Positions 14,789-24,269 of a stretch of DNA of 61,843 nucleotides are shown here, piece after piece (positions within the stretch are counted from its first letter, which is position 1; the number at the start of each line of letters is the position of its first letter). The notes below the pieces were generated by a model. That model had not been told where the DNA came from, searched no databases, and was given only the letters and a program-made list of their open reading frames with translations. Source of the DNA: a virus; IMG/VR virus record IMGVR_UViG_3300048813_000081, positions 1 through 61,843 of that record; one strand, written 5' to 3'. Made by a program: the position numbers and the translations under genes.

Positions 14789-17023
14789 ATGAGAGACGCA
14801 GTCGGAATTGAACTTAAACTGAACCAGAATCTTGAATCGCAACTCAAGATTATATTACCTATGCTGGAAAAAATGGAACAGCGGTTCGGTAATATTAATA
14901 AGACTTTGGCTAAGATGCAGGATTTACACGATAAGGCTACCCGTGGTTTTAATGCTATGGGTCATAGTATCGATCGCGTGACGCAAAAAGAGAAGGCTCT
15001 TGCCCGCGTGAATAGTCAAGTAGCTAATGTTGGCATGGCTGCCAAGGGTGCTACTAGATCTGTAGATATACTAGGTGCTTCCTTGGGAGCCTTAACCCGA
15101 TTAGTTGCTCCTTTAATGATTCTTCAAAAACTCACCCAAGGCGCAGAGTTTTTAGGTGGTTCAGCGCTAGATTTTGAAAAAGAATCAAAATCATTACAGC
15201 AGATAGGACTTAGTAAGGATTTCCAGAAGAAACTTATTGGAGATGCTTTACGACTGGGTTCTAGTGGGCAATATGCTTTAAGTGGTGCTGATTTTATCCA
15301 TACATTTAAAGAAACTAGACTATCAGCTAAATCAGATGAAGATGCGCGTAAAAATCTACCTATGATCGGTGCAGTTGATATGAAGTTGCGAATGATTGAT
15401 AAATCATTAGCCGGACAAGCGAATTTACTCCCTAGATATTTTGAAAAGTTTGGTGCCTTTACCGATCCCGATAAAAATAAAGTTGCTAATGATTTAGTTA
15501 AAGTCATGCAAGCCTCTGGCGGTACTGTCAATATGGCGCAATTATTACAACAAATCGGTACATCGGGCACCGCTGTAATTGGCAGTGATCCGTTAAAAGA
15601 AATGACAGAACAAGCATATTCTATTAAAGAATCAGCAGCAGGCGCTGGAGGGGGTGGTAGAGGTCGTGGTGGTGTGGGACGACAAGCCTTGGATAGAATT
15701 GTGAACTTAGGTATTATTCCGCCGGCCATGGCAACCATGATGCAACGCGGTGGCATGATGGACGGCTTAACAGGTTCGTCGGGACATAAGATTTTATACG
15801 ACAGCGTTACAGGGCAACATGTACTAACTAGCGGACGCGGTGGTGGTAGCGGCAGTCTGAAAACTAGTGATGTACATTCATTCTTGTTAACACAACGTCC
15901 AGAATGGATGAAGCGCGATGCTAATGATACGTATCAATTAGGCTTAGACTTTGCCGCAGGTGCAGATATTTTAGGTGGTAATAAAATCAAAGGTAATTTC
16001 TTGGCTAATAGAGATGCTCAAGTAAAACACTTCATGAGTCGTCCGGTTGCTGAGCAGAAGCAGTTAGAAGGTCAGATTATGGCTGGTTCACGTATGACGG
16101 GTATTGATTTCATTATGGAACGTTCAGTTGGGCGGTATTTACAACAACATGATATTTTCACCAACAAAGTGAATGAGCAACAAGGACTAGGCGTGGGTGG
16201 ACAGCTATCAGTTTCTGACCGTTGGGATAAGATGATTGCTGGTTTTACAACATTCGGCAATAGTTTAGGTGCTAATGAAAATCTAATAAAACTAGCTAAC
16301 GCTGCTTTAGATAATTTAGACGCTACTATTAAAATCTTGAATGATAATGTAAAACCGATTGGTGATTTCTTAGCGCAGTGGGGTAAGTTATCCGGACAGG
16401 CAGTGAGCGGAGCTGCAGGAGCAGGCGGCATGGGCTTTGGTATAACCGGTGCTATAGGTAATATTGCTGTTAGTGCGGCTAAAGATTTATATAAGGGCGG
16501 AGGCTCTGGTGTAATAGGGGCCATCATTAATTCTGCTAAGAAAAACAATATTAATCCAGTAACAGCTATTGCATATATGATGCATGAAAGTGGTTTAAAT
16601 CCATTTGCCATAGGCGACAAGGGAACATCGTTCGGATTAGCACAGTTGCATAAAGGTGGAGAATTAGGCAATTTAACACCTGGACAGGCATTCGATCCTA
16701 CTACTAATGCTAATCGATCATTGAGTTATATGGCGCAAGTAGCTAAAGCTCATCCAGGGTTATCGCCTGGGCACTTAGCAGCAATGGCACAACGACCTGC
16801 TAATCCCGGTGCATATGCTCACGCTGTTGATGCTAATTTATCGCAAGCACAAATCATTGTTAATAATTATTTAGATGGCAAACAGATAGCATCTCAAACA
16901 ACTAAGCATGTAGCGAAAGCCTTAGTTAAATCCGGCAACAAATCATCTCAATCAGCTTCTGAAGGTCGCGGTAGTTATACGCCATCGTCTCTAAACGCCG
17001 GTGGCGCAGGGAGTCAGCACTAA
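14789..17023 (+). CDS. Tape measure protein with lytic transglycosylase-like domain
   Basis: This is the longest protein of the tail operon (744 residues) and follows the frameshifted chaperone. The N-terminal 100 residues are heptad-rich coiled coil, a hydrophobic stretch follows (SLGALTRLVAPLMILQKL), and the middle is glycine- and alanine-rich. Around residue 600 is a lysozyme/SLT-like segment: AIAYMMHESGLNPFAIGDKG with the likely catalytic Glu in HES, then GTSFGLAQLH. The domain would open peptidoglycan as the tape measure leaves the tube. The stop overlaps the next ATG. Confidence 0.85.
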   Translation: MRDAVGIELKLNQNLESQLKIILPMLEKMEQRFGNINKTLAKMQDLHDKATRGFNAMGHSIDRVTQKEKALARVNSQVANVGMAAKGATRSVDILGASLGALTRLVAPLMILQKLTQGAEFLGGSALDFEKESKSLQQIGLSKDFQKKLIGDALRLGSSGQYALSGADFIHTFKETRLSAKSDEDARKNLPMIGAVDMKLRMIDKSLAGQANLLPRYFEKFGAFTDPDKNKVANDLVKVMQASGGTVNMAQLLQQIGTSGTAVIGSDPLKEMTEQAYSIKESAAGAGGGGRGRGGVGRQALDRIVNLGIIPPAMATMMQRGGMMDGLTGSSGHKILYDSVTGQHVLTSGRGGGSGSLKTSDVHSFLLTQRPEWMKRDANDTYQLGLDFAAGADILGGNKIKGNFLANRDAQVKHFMSRPVAEQKQLEGQIMAGSRMTGIDFIMERSVGRYLQQHDIFTNKVNEQQGLGVGGQLSVSDRWDKMIAGFTTFGNSLGANENLIKLANAALDNLDATIKILNDNVKPIGDFLAQWGKLSGQAVSGAAGAGGMGFGITGAIGNIAVSAAKDLYKGGGSGVIGAIINSAKKNNINPVTAIAYMMHESGLNPFAIGDKGTSFGLAQLHKGGELGNLTPGQAFDPTTNANRSLSYMAQVAKAHPGLSPGHLAAMAQRPANPGAYAHAVDANLSQAQIIVNNYLDGKQIASQTTKHVAKALVKSGNKSSQSASEGRGSYTPSSLNAGGAGSQH

Positions 17024-18006
17024 TGCCAGCACCTACTACATTCAGTACATCTAATGCGTTACAACTAGGCACTGTAACATTCTACAACTTCGAAGTCCCT
17101 GAAGAGATTCCGAATTTCTTCGGTGTTCAGAAATTAGCCATACACGACTTTCCGACTATAGGACAAGGCAACCGGACCGTTCAGGTTTTAGGTAGTTTTC
17201 CATTTCCGATGATTGAATGGACTGGTGAATTCTGGAATAACGATGTACCCTTACCAGTTAATAATCCAGCAGCTGCAGGTACTTCGGGTGGAGATGCGAT
17301 TCAGAGAGCATCGCAGGTTAATAGTATGCGTGTTCAAGCAGAACCAGTTCAGCTCACCTGGGGTCCATTCAACTTACAGGTTATGGTTGAAGAGTTCGAA
17401 GTAATTGCTAAGCTGGCGCAACGTTTAGCTTATCGTATTAAGTTAGTGCCCCTAATGGATAATACTTCTACCTCTAATACCGGATTACAAGCACCAAATC
17501 CGAACGCAGTAGCATTCAATGCGAATCGTGGTGTGACTGCAGCAGTTACTTCAGTACCAGGGCAACTACTACCACCGCTAGTACAGCTAGCTGCTACTAC
17601 GATAGCTACAGCTGCCACAGCTGCTATTATTAATGCTAACAATAATGTATCTAATGTTTCGACAGGTGCACAGTCTGCGCTGCAAGCACAGATATTAGCT
17701 CTCCAGTTAGTATTAAATCCAATCATGAATGGTAATAATTATGGACAAGCTACAGCAGCAGCTACGTTATCATCAGCGCTGTATGCTCTTAGCGTCGCTA
17801 TGAACATAGGGCAAGCTACCAGTACAACGACTATTACTGTCACTAATCCCAACCTATCAGTTTTAGCTAGTACTTATTATGGTGATAGTAGTTTATGGCC
17901 ACTTATAGCATCAGCGAATAACCTACAAGACGTATCGCCTATCGGAACGTTTACATTAGTTATACCACCGCAGACTACACAGTCTGCATTAATACCAACG
18001 TCATGA
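17023..18006 (+). CDS. Tail/baseplate protein with C-terminal LysM-like domain
   Basis: The 327-residue protein starts with a compact domain (residues 10-150: TVTFYNFEVPEEIPNFFG, RTVQVLGSFP, IEWTGEFW). It then has a low-complexity alanine/asparagine linker and ends with a LysM-like module (LSVLASTYYGDSSLWPLIAS, then a TFTLVIPP end). This arrangement is typical of myovirus proteins between tape measure and hub that bind peptidoglycan (gp53-like or XkdP-like). It overlaps the tape measure stop (TAATG) and the hub start (ATGA). Confidence 0.7.
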   Translation: MPAPTTFSTSNALQLGTVTFYNFEVPEEIPNFFGVQKLAIHDFPTIGQGNRTVQVLGSFPFPMIEWTGEFWNNDVPLPVNNPAAAGTSGGDAIQRASQVNSMRVQAEPVQLTWGPFNLQVMVEEFEVIAKLAQRLAYRIKLVPLMDNTSTSNTGLQAPNPNAVAFNANRGVTAAVTSVPGQLLPPLVQLAATTIATAATAAIINANNNVSNVSTGAQSALQAQILALQLVLNPIMNGNNYGQATAAATLSSALYALSVAMNIGQATSTTTITVTNPNLSVLASTYYGDSSLWPLIASANNLQDVSPIGTFTLVIPPQTTQSALIPTS

Positions 18007-19088
18007 CAAACAACCGACAGCTAACCACATTTATGCGGGTAGGCGGCTATTCCATCCCTCTACTGTCCTGGCAGTGTCATCTCACTAGCTATGGCAATTT
18101 ATGCACATTCGAAACTAAAACATCAATTCAGCAAATCAAAAAAGCTGGTTTTGATATATTCACAGTACAGCAAAATAACTTTACATTAGAGTGTCAGATT
18201 ATACTAGCCGATAACACGGGTGGCACATCGCAGATAGTATTCGATGGCATCGTCGATACAGTCGATGGCACATGGGAACATGACGAAATAGAAATCACCG
18301 GCAGAGATTACAGTGCTGTACTGCGCGATAAAGATGATACTTTAGATAAGTATGTAAATCAAACCGTGAGTCAGGTTATTCAGGGGATAGCTGCAGATAA
18401 TAATATCTTAGCTAATGTTAGTACTACTTCACAAATAGCTGGTATACGCGCTAGTACTTTTCAGGGTGAAGACTGGGCTATGTCTACATCACCTAAACCT
18501 ACATGGCATATTATTCAGCAATTAGCTGATGAAGTTGGTTATGTAGCATATATGGATCAACATAAAACTTTAAATTTCGTACCACCAGGCAATGGTGCAT
18601 CACATGCTTACTATTGGCGTCCTGATAATACAGTAGAAAATCCAATACTGAATTTAAATCTTATGCAACAATCTAGACGTTGCAGTAACTTTACTCTACG
18701 CGTTCACGGATTTGACATTGCCGGTAAGGAGACTATCTATAAGGATATAGTTATAGGTCAAGGCACTGGACACTTTTATAATAAATCACGACAAGATTTG
18801 ACCGCCCAAAACTGTAATCAAATAGCACAGAACTTAGCTGATGAAATACAAGCCAAGAACGTTGTGGTGAAAATGACTGTTGAAGGTGATACTAGTTTAA
18901 ATGTTAACGATCAACTCACTGTACAAGAATCTTCACTGAACGATTTATTAGGTATGTCGAATCGTCCACTATTTATAACCAGTATCTTGCACAGTTTCGA
19001 AATGCCAGACTATGGCTCTACTGAAGCAGCTGGGTTTCTAACACACTTAACTTGTAATCAGCTAGGTTCTGGTGGTGGCTCTACTTAA
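18003..19088 (+). CDS. Baseplate hub protein (gpD/gp27-like)
   Basis: The 361-residue protein has features of the gpD/gp27 hub family. These are an early beta-barrel part (FMRVGGYSIPLLSWQ, ECQIILADNTGG), an ITGRDYSAVLRDK motif with a helical KYVNQTVSQVIQGIAADN segment typical of hubs, and a late barrel (VKMTVEGDTSLNVNDQLTVQ). It should trimerise at the tail tip and bind the spike encoded at 29222-30295. It is the last plus-strand tail gene; transcription converges here with the minus-strand fibre genes. Confidence 0.8.
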   Translation: MTNNRQLTTFMRVGGYSIPLLSWQCHLTSYGNLCTFETKTSIQQIKKAGFDIFTVQQNNFTLECQIILADNTGGTSQIVFDGIVDTVDGTWEHDEIEITGRDYSAVLRDKDDTLDKYVNQTVSQVIQGIAADNNILANVSTTSQIAGIRASTFQGEDWAMSTSPKPTWHIIQQLADEVGYVAYMDQHKTLNFVPPGNGASHAYYWRPDNTVENPILNLNLMQQSRRCSNFTLRVHGFDIAGKETIYKDIVIGQGTGHFYNKSRQDLTAQNCNQIAQNLADEIQAKNVVVKMTVEGDTSLNVNDQLTVQESSLNDLLGMSNRPLFITSILHSFEMPDYGSTEAAGFLTHLTCNQLGSGGGST

Positions 19089-19219
19089 ACCCATAGTTGT
19101 TTATTACGTTCGTAGATTGTATTGTGTTCTATCTTAGGAGCGTAATATATGTTGAGTAACATATATGTGACTATGCTGACTAACAGAAACCAGGCTAGAC
19201 ATATAAGCACTAGTTTCAT
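19085..19219 (-). CDS. 44-residue single-TM protein
   Basis: MKLVLICLAWFLLVSIVTYM is a membrane helix followed by a charged tail ending RNKQLWV. The ATG overlaps the stop of the upstream fibre gene (TAATG), so it is coupled to it. Its 3' end overlaps the hub stop by 4 bases. It may be a lysis accessory or membrane partner of the exported fibre-like proteins upstream. Confidence 0.5.
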   Translation of the reverse strand: MKLVLICLAWFLLVSIVTYMLLNIYYAPKIEHNTIYERNKQLWV

Positions 19220-20481
19220 TATGGATGCGAAGTAGTCCACCAATTAGCGCCGTCACTCACAAATGTATAGGAATCTCCTAATGCTGTACTTAGTGGCGGG
19301 AGACTACCTGGAGCTGCACCATTTATGGTCTGCCCCGACATAGTCAGGAAGTTAACATTATTTCCTAATACTACTAACGTAACTGTTATTATCTGTCCCC
19401 ATGATGTCGGTGCGTCATTTAAAGTTACATTTACATCGCCCCCACTAGTATCTATAAAATAAGAATTCATTCCGAAGGCAGCAGCAACATCACTATTGGT
19501 TGAATTAGGATTTAATACTGGAGCTAATGCGACTGTATTACCCGATAGAGCCACTGCTATTTCACCAGTTACATGTCCATTATAAGTACCATTAAATAAT
19601 CCAGCTAGCATGTCTCCGCCTTGTGATAAATTCCAATTAGTACCATTGCTAATAAATGTATTAACAACAACGGCAGTACCGCCATTTAGCCCTAAGTTCG
19701 GCCAATAATTACTATCATTAATAAGTTGTCCTGCTGTAGTTGCGAAATACAATGAATACGACGTAGAACTGCCAGTATTCAACACAACAACTAATTGCTG
19801 TCCTGTACATAAACTAGCATCTGGCAAGGTTGCAGTTACATTATTCGCATCCAGAGTTACTAGATATAAATTATTAGGAGCAGGCGAAAAGTCTGCATCC
19901 GTAGGCACTACGGTTAATCCACCGGCTGATGCAGGTACTGTATTCGGAACCCAGTGCGTACCATTCCATACCGGTACTTGTCCGATAAGTGCTGCTGTTT
20001 GTGTCAAGTTATTTAAGCTGACTAACGGATTTCCTGGAGCCCAATTAGTACCATTGAATAAAAGTGATTGTCCGGTCGCGGCACCACCAGCTTGTAATGC
20101 CGTTAGTGGTATAGACAAACTTCCTAGATTGTTTGTTTGCACCCATACAGCTGCTGAAGTTGTGGCATCTACTAATTGATATGTAAATCCAGATACGGTA
20201 TTGTACCAAGCCGAACCGGGTGTATACCCTTGTGTATTGTCGTTAGAAGTCGTCGGGGCTAATACAGCTGTAAAGTTATTCTTAGGTGCTGATACAACGA
20301 AGAAATTTCCACCGTTATATGCATTGATTGTATTATTAGTGCTGTTGAACAGCCATGTCTGTCCTGTGACTGGAGATGATAGTGAACTGGAGTTAGGTCT
20401 AATGAATAGACCAACCTGGGCGTAACATGGATTAATATATGCTAGAAAGAATATTATTAATGGAATTATACGTTTAAACAT
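19219..20481 (-). CDS. Fibre-like protein with N-terminal signal peptide
   Basis: The N terminus MFKRIIPLIIFFLAYINPCY(A) has a basic start, a hydrophobic core and a CYA cleavage motif, which looks like a Sec signal peptide. The mature part begins QVGLFIRPNSSSLSSPVTGQ, a segment shared with the 692-residue protein upstream. It then has repeated GQSLLFNGTNW and GQVPVWNGTHW motifs. It ends with two copies of a beta domain also forming the 4750-5106 decoration protein (LPDA..., then INGAAPG...SDGANWW). A signal peptide on a fibre-like virion protein is odd. It could be an uncleaved anchor helix or a genuinely exported protein. Confidence 0.6.
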   Translation of the reverse strand: MFKRIIPLIIFFLAYINPCYAQVGLFIRPNSSSLSSPVTGQTWLFNSTNNTINAYNGGNFFVVSAPKNNFTAVLAPTTSNDNTQGYTPGSAWYNTVSGFTYQLVDATTSAAVWVQTNNLGSLSIPLTALQAGGAATGQSLLFNGTNWAPGNPLVSLNNLTQTAALIGQVPVWNGTHWVPNTVPASAGGLTVVPTDADFSPAPNNLYLVTLDANNVTATLPDASLCTGQQLVVVLNTGSSTSYSLYFATTAGQLINDSNYWPNLGLNGGTAVVVNTFISNGTNWNLSQGGDMLAGLFNGTYNGHVTGEIAVALSGNTVALAPVLNPNSTNSDVAAAFGMNSYFIDTSGGDVNVTLNDAPTSWGQIITVTLVVLGNNVNFLTMSGQTINGAAPGSLPPLSTALGDSYTFVSDGANWWTTSHP

Positions 20482-20484
20482 ATA

Positions 20485-22563
20485 TTACTTAACCCTTATA
20501 TAATTTACCACTGCAGTACTAGCCACGTTTGTCGAATATATCGTAAAACCTACACCAGCAGATACAGCCACTGACATCTCTTCTGCTAATGCTGTACTAC
20601 CAACAACTGTTACTACTACTATACTACTGGAAGTTATAGAAGTATCAACTACTGCTACGCTGCCTGCTGTCATAAATGTTGCTTGTCCTGAGCTGAACAA
20701 CGTACTACCAGTGCCGCCGTTAGCTGTACTGACTGGAGCATCGATGCCTATAGTAGGACTACTACTGACATTACCGCCACCGGTTAGGCCATTACCTGCG
20801 GTTACTGTTAATACGTTATACGCAGGAGCACCAGGACTACCTGATGTATTACTTAGAACTGAATTACCTGCTGCATTCGTTAGACTAAAAGTTAATGCTT
20901 GACCTGAAATACCCGACGTAAATAATGGTGTTAAGTTACCGACTGTGTTAACAGTGGTAGTGGGTAAATCTGCTGCCGCTAATACGTTATATGCAGGAGC
21001 TGCGGAAGTACCCGTATTGTTACCTAGGAAGCTATGCCCAGCAACTGCACTTAATGTAAAACCTAGTGTTTGACTAGTTACACTACTTGTAAAGATTGGA
21101 GTTAAGTTACCGGTACTGGTAACAACTGTTGTACCTAAATTACTATTACTAATTGGAGTTGTAAGATTTATTGTAGGACTAGTCGCTAATGCTCCACCGC
21201 CATTTAGTCCAGTGCCCGCTGTGACTGTAAGTGCGTTATAAGCTGGAGCGCCTGCACTGCCTGATGTGTTAGATAAGATACCGTGAGCAGCTGCGTTAGT
21301 TAACATATATGTTAAGGCTGGTGTAGTAGTACTGCTAGCTACTGATGTAGTAAATAGTGGGGACAGAGCACCACTGCTAAAGCTAGTTACAGTACCTGTA
21401 CCAGTTAATGTAGCTGGAACCCAGTTAGTTCCGTCATATTCTAAAGCTTGTCCTGATGTAGCTGTACCTGTAATTAAGTTATTGATAGCTCCCGTGCCTG
21501 TAGTGGCTGCTGTACCACCGTTCGCTACTGGTAACGCTGTACCGGAATAGCCTAATGTTAATGCTTGAGATGTAATACTTGCCGATAAAACTGTAGCTGA
21601 GTTACTAACTGAATTAACAGTAGTCGATGGCATATCAGAAGCAGCTAAACTGACGAATCCTGGTGTAGCTGCACTGCCAGTATTATTACCGAAATACGTA
21701 TGTGCAGATACGGTACTACTAGCACCAGTTCCGCCGTTAGCAATAGCTACTGGTGTAGTTAAGCTGACTGTAGGACTATCTGCAATATTACCACCGCCAG
21801 TTAAACCGGTGCCTGCAGTGACTGTTAACACGTTATATGCTGGAGCTGCGCTCCCGCTAGTGATGTTAGATAAGATGCTCTTGCTAGCGCAACTAGTTAA
21901 ACTGAAACTTAATGCTGGTGTTGTAGTACTGTTAGCTACAGCTGCCGTAAATAACGGAGATAAATTACCGGTCGATAAACTGGTTACTGTCCCCGAACCC
22001 AAACTGCTAGCTTCCCATGCACTGTCTGCGGTACTCCAGATTATTCCTTGTCCATCTGTAGCACCTGATTGCGTTAATTGCGGAAGACCGATCGCAGGAT
22101 TACCAGGATTCCAAACGCTCCCACCATTATTCCATACAAGCGACTGACCATTAGTTGCGCCTCCTTGTTGTAAATCATTTAAAGGTATTGTAGTTACTAC
22201 TGCATTGATACCAGTCCAAACAGCCGTAGATGTAACCACCGAAGTAGCCATAAAGATACCCTGTGTAGTTTGGTTAACCCACAGACTTCCCACAACGTAA
22301 CCTTGTGTATTGTCATTACTAGATGTAGGGTTACCACTAGCAAGATAATTGCTAAACGGCGTATTAACAATTCGATAAGCTGCACCATTCCAAACTCCTA
22401 CTGTGTAATTTGAACTATTAAATAACCATGACTGCCCTGTTACTGGTGATGTAATAGGCGAAGAGTTAGGCGCTATGAATAAACCGGATTGTGCGTATGA
22501 AGCGCAGTTAATCCCTATAAAGGATAAGAAAACTATACATAACGCGGATAATAAACAACGCAT
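20485..22563 (-). CDS. Long repetitive tail fibre with signal-peptide-like N terminus
   Basis: This 692-residue protein begins MRCLLSALCIVFLSFIGINC and continues to an SYA|QSG cleavage-like site. It then shares the GLFIxPNSS..SPVTGQ.WLFNS module with its downstream paralogue. The centre has three full and one partial copies of a repeat around PAYNVLTVTAGTGLTGGG ... SP ... TTPV, plus IANGGTG and LPVANGGT motifs typical of fibre shafts. The last 75 residues match the C terminus of the 1176-1739 protein (GGTGSTLFSSGQATF to VVNYIRVK). It is probably a fibre shaft with a shared tip domain. Confidence 0.65.
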   Translation of the reverse strand: MRCLLSALCIVFLSFIGINCASYAQSGLFIAPNSSPITSPVTGQSWLFNSSNYTVGVWNGAAYRIVNTPFSNYLASGNPTSSNDNTQGYVVGSLWVNQTTQGIFMATSVVTSTAVWTGINAVVTTIPLNDLQQGGATNGQSLVWNNGGSVWNPGNPAIGLPQLTQSGATDGQGIIWSTADSAWEASSLGSGTVTSLSTGNLSPLFTAAVANSTTTPALSFSLTSCASKSILSNITSGSAAPAYNVLTVTAGTGLTGGGNIADSPTVSLTTPVAIANGGTGASSTVSAHTYFGNNTGSAATPGFVSLAASDMPSTTVNSVSNSATVLSASITSQALTLGYSGTALPVANGGTAATTGTGAINNLITGTATSGQALEYDGTNWVPATLTGTGTVTSFSSGALSPLFTTSVASSTTTPALTYMLTNAAAHGILSNTSGSAGAPAYNALTVTAGTGLNGGGALATSPTINLTTPISNSNLGTTVVTSTGNLTPIFTSSVTSQTLGFTLSAVAGHSFLGNNTGTSAAPAYNVLAAADLPTTTVNTVGNLTPLFTSGISGQALTFSLTNAAGNSVLSNTSGSPGAPAYNVLTVTAGNGLTGGGNVSSSPTIGIDAPVSTANGGTGSTLFSSGQATFMTAGSVAVVDTSITSSSIVVVTVVGSTALAEEMSVAVSAGVGFTIYSTNVASTAVVNYIRVK

Positions 22564-24236
22564 TAGTTACCTACATATTCGATTACTAGGACTAAACCGT
22601 TCTGACCGTTACCGCCTGCCTTGGCTACTGCGTTATCAAAACCTGCAGCACCACCACCTGAACCGATACCACCGCCTGGAGATACTGGAGAAGCAGATAA
22701 GAATCCACCTATTCCACCGCCGCCAAACATACTGGCTCCACCTGCAGGACCAACACCTACCGCATCTCCAGGTCCACATGCACCGGGAGAACCGAAGACA
22801 TTTAAATAAGGATAAGCCACTGCTGATATTGTAATAGTACCCATTAATGCTGCGCTCTGTAAGGCACCACCACCGCGTCCACCTTGAGGTGTAACATTGT
22901 CGGGTACTGATGATGGATACAAGCCGCCTTCTCCAGCGTAGCCAGTTAAACTTGTACTAATTTCAGTCGTTGAAAACTGAGAGTTATTGCCATTGACTCC
23001 GCTAGTATTAGCATTATCACCACTGGCATAACCACCAGCTCCGCCTGTACCTACGGTTACTGTAGCTGGGAACGTTAACCCGTTAGTAGGTAACAATGCT
23101 AAGGCTGTTCCACCGCCACCGCCTGCTCCACCTGTTTCACCCTGATCAGTTGCACCATTAGAACCGCTTCCCCCACCGCCACCGCCGCATACAGCAACTG
23201 CTATATATTTTGTTCCGGATGTAGGAGTATAACTACCAGATGTACTAAAAACTTTAGTATTAATCTGATGTGAACTTGGTATATTAGTTGATGTCCATAC
23301 TGCCGTACTGGTACTACCGGTTGTAGTGCAGAAATAGAAAGCATTATTAGTTACATCATAATAACTATCACAAACGCCATTACGATTAGCATTACCAGCT
23401 AGAACTCCATTAGGATTACCTGAACCTGTTCTGAAGGCTGTAACAGCTCCAATAACGTTACTGGCAAATAAGTTTGCCATAGGCAGTTCGCCTTGCACTT
23501 CTTGTGGAATAGGTCCGGAGGTGCCTAACTGAACTTTAGGTGCTTGTCCTACCGCTCCGCTATGATGCGAATTAAGCAGTCCAGCTAACACTGCTGATGG
23601 CGAACCGCCCGCTACGTTATCTGGATTTAAAATCTGGTCGGCTGATATAGTTGTTTGTCCCGCTTGAAGGTCTACGTAAGCCAAGGCGACACAACCAGCG
23701 CTTACTGTGGGGGCAACTTCGTCACCTGATGTTGCAGGCGTTCCTGGAACTAAACTGATTACTGCTACGGCGTTACGGACGGTGTCTTGAGCTACGCCTG
23801 AATTCGACGGCCCGTTGTATGGCACAGCTGGATTTGAAAGGTTTACATAAGGTAAAACCTGAGAATTAGAGTCGATTTGTTCAAAACCTGCCTGCACTAA
23901 AACGAATTGTGCTTGACCTGCTTCTAGGTCGTTACCTATCGAAATAGCTGTTTGTTGGTTGAATCCTAGCTGTAGAACTGAATTCGTGTCTGCCGATAAG
24001 CTGCCATACGCCGAAGCGTCTACTGGCTGCAGACTGGCTAGAAAACCATTAGTTATATTTAATGTAAGACTAGTAGGGTCTGTAGGTGAAAGGATTAAGT
24101 TTGATACGACGGTTTGGGTACTGCCTAGTACTACTTGTAGGCTATTAGCATCCCCTACTGTAGCGTCAACCCAGCCCCCTAGCATGTCTGCACTTAGAAT
24201 CTGCTGAAGCGAATATATGATGGGTCTACTTTGCAC
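22563..24236 (-). CDS. Tail fibre with glycine-rich tip
   Basis: The start is a GTG at 24236 with a GGAG site about 10 bases upstream. The first 200 residues are mixed alpha/beta like baseplate-attachment domains (SLQQILSADMLGGWV). Next is a linker with LLNSHHSGAVGQAP, and from residue about 350 a glycine-rich tip with GGGGGGSG and GGAGGGGG blocks ending NGLVLVIEYVGN. Such polyglycine tips form receptor-binding sandwiches in adhesins. It overlaps the downstream fibre by one base. The 5'-truncated protein at 1-1119 has a related tip. Confidence 0.65.
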   Translation of the reverse strand: MQSRPIIYSLQQILSADMLGGWVDATVGDANSLQVVLGSTQTVVSNLILSPTDPTSLTLNITNGFLASLQPVDASAYGSLSADTNSVLQLGFNQQTAISIGNDLEAGQAQFVLVQAGFEQIDSNSQVLPYVNLSNPAVPYNGPSNSGVAQDTVRNAVAVISLVPGTPATSGDEVAPTVSAGCVALAYVDLQAGQTTISADQILNPDNVAGGSPSAVLAGLLNSHHSGAVGQAPKVQLGTSGPIPQEVQGELPMANLFASNVIGAVTAFRTGSGNPNGVLAGNANRNGVCDSYYDVTNNAFYFCTTTGSTSTAVWTSTNIPSSHQINTKVFSTSGSYTPTSGTKYIAVAVCGGGGGGSGSNGATDQGETGGAGGGGGTALALLPTNGLTFPATVTVGTGGAGGYASGDNANTSGVNGNNSQFSTTEISTSLTGYAGEGGLYPSSVPDNVTPQGGRGGGALQSAALMGTITISAVAYPYLNVFGSPGACGPGDAVGVGPAGGASMFGGGGIGGFLSASPVSPGGGIGSGGGAAGFDNAVAKAGGNGQNGLVLVIEYVGN

Positions 24237-24269
24237 TTGTGAATCTCCGTAAGATTAGTATATTTTACC

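Noticed and set aside
15124-16671. Long antisense frames under the tape measure gene.
   Set aside because: They are mirror frames of an alanine/glycine-rich coding region and have no start context.
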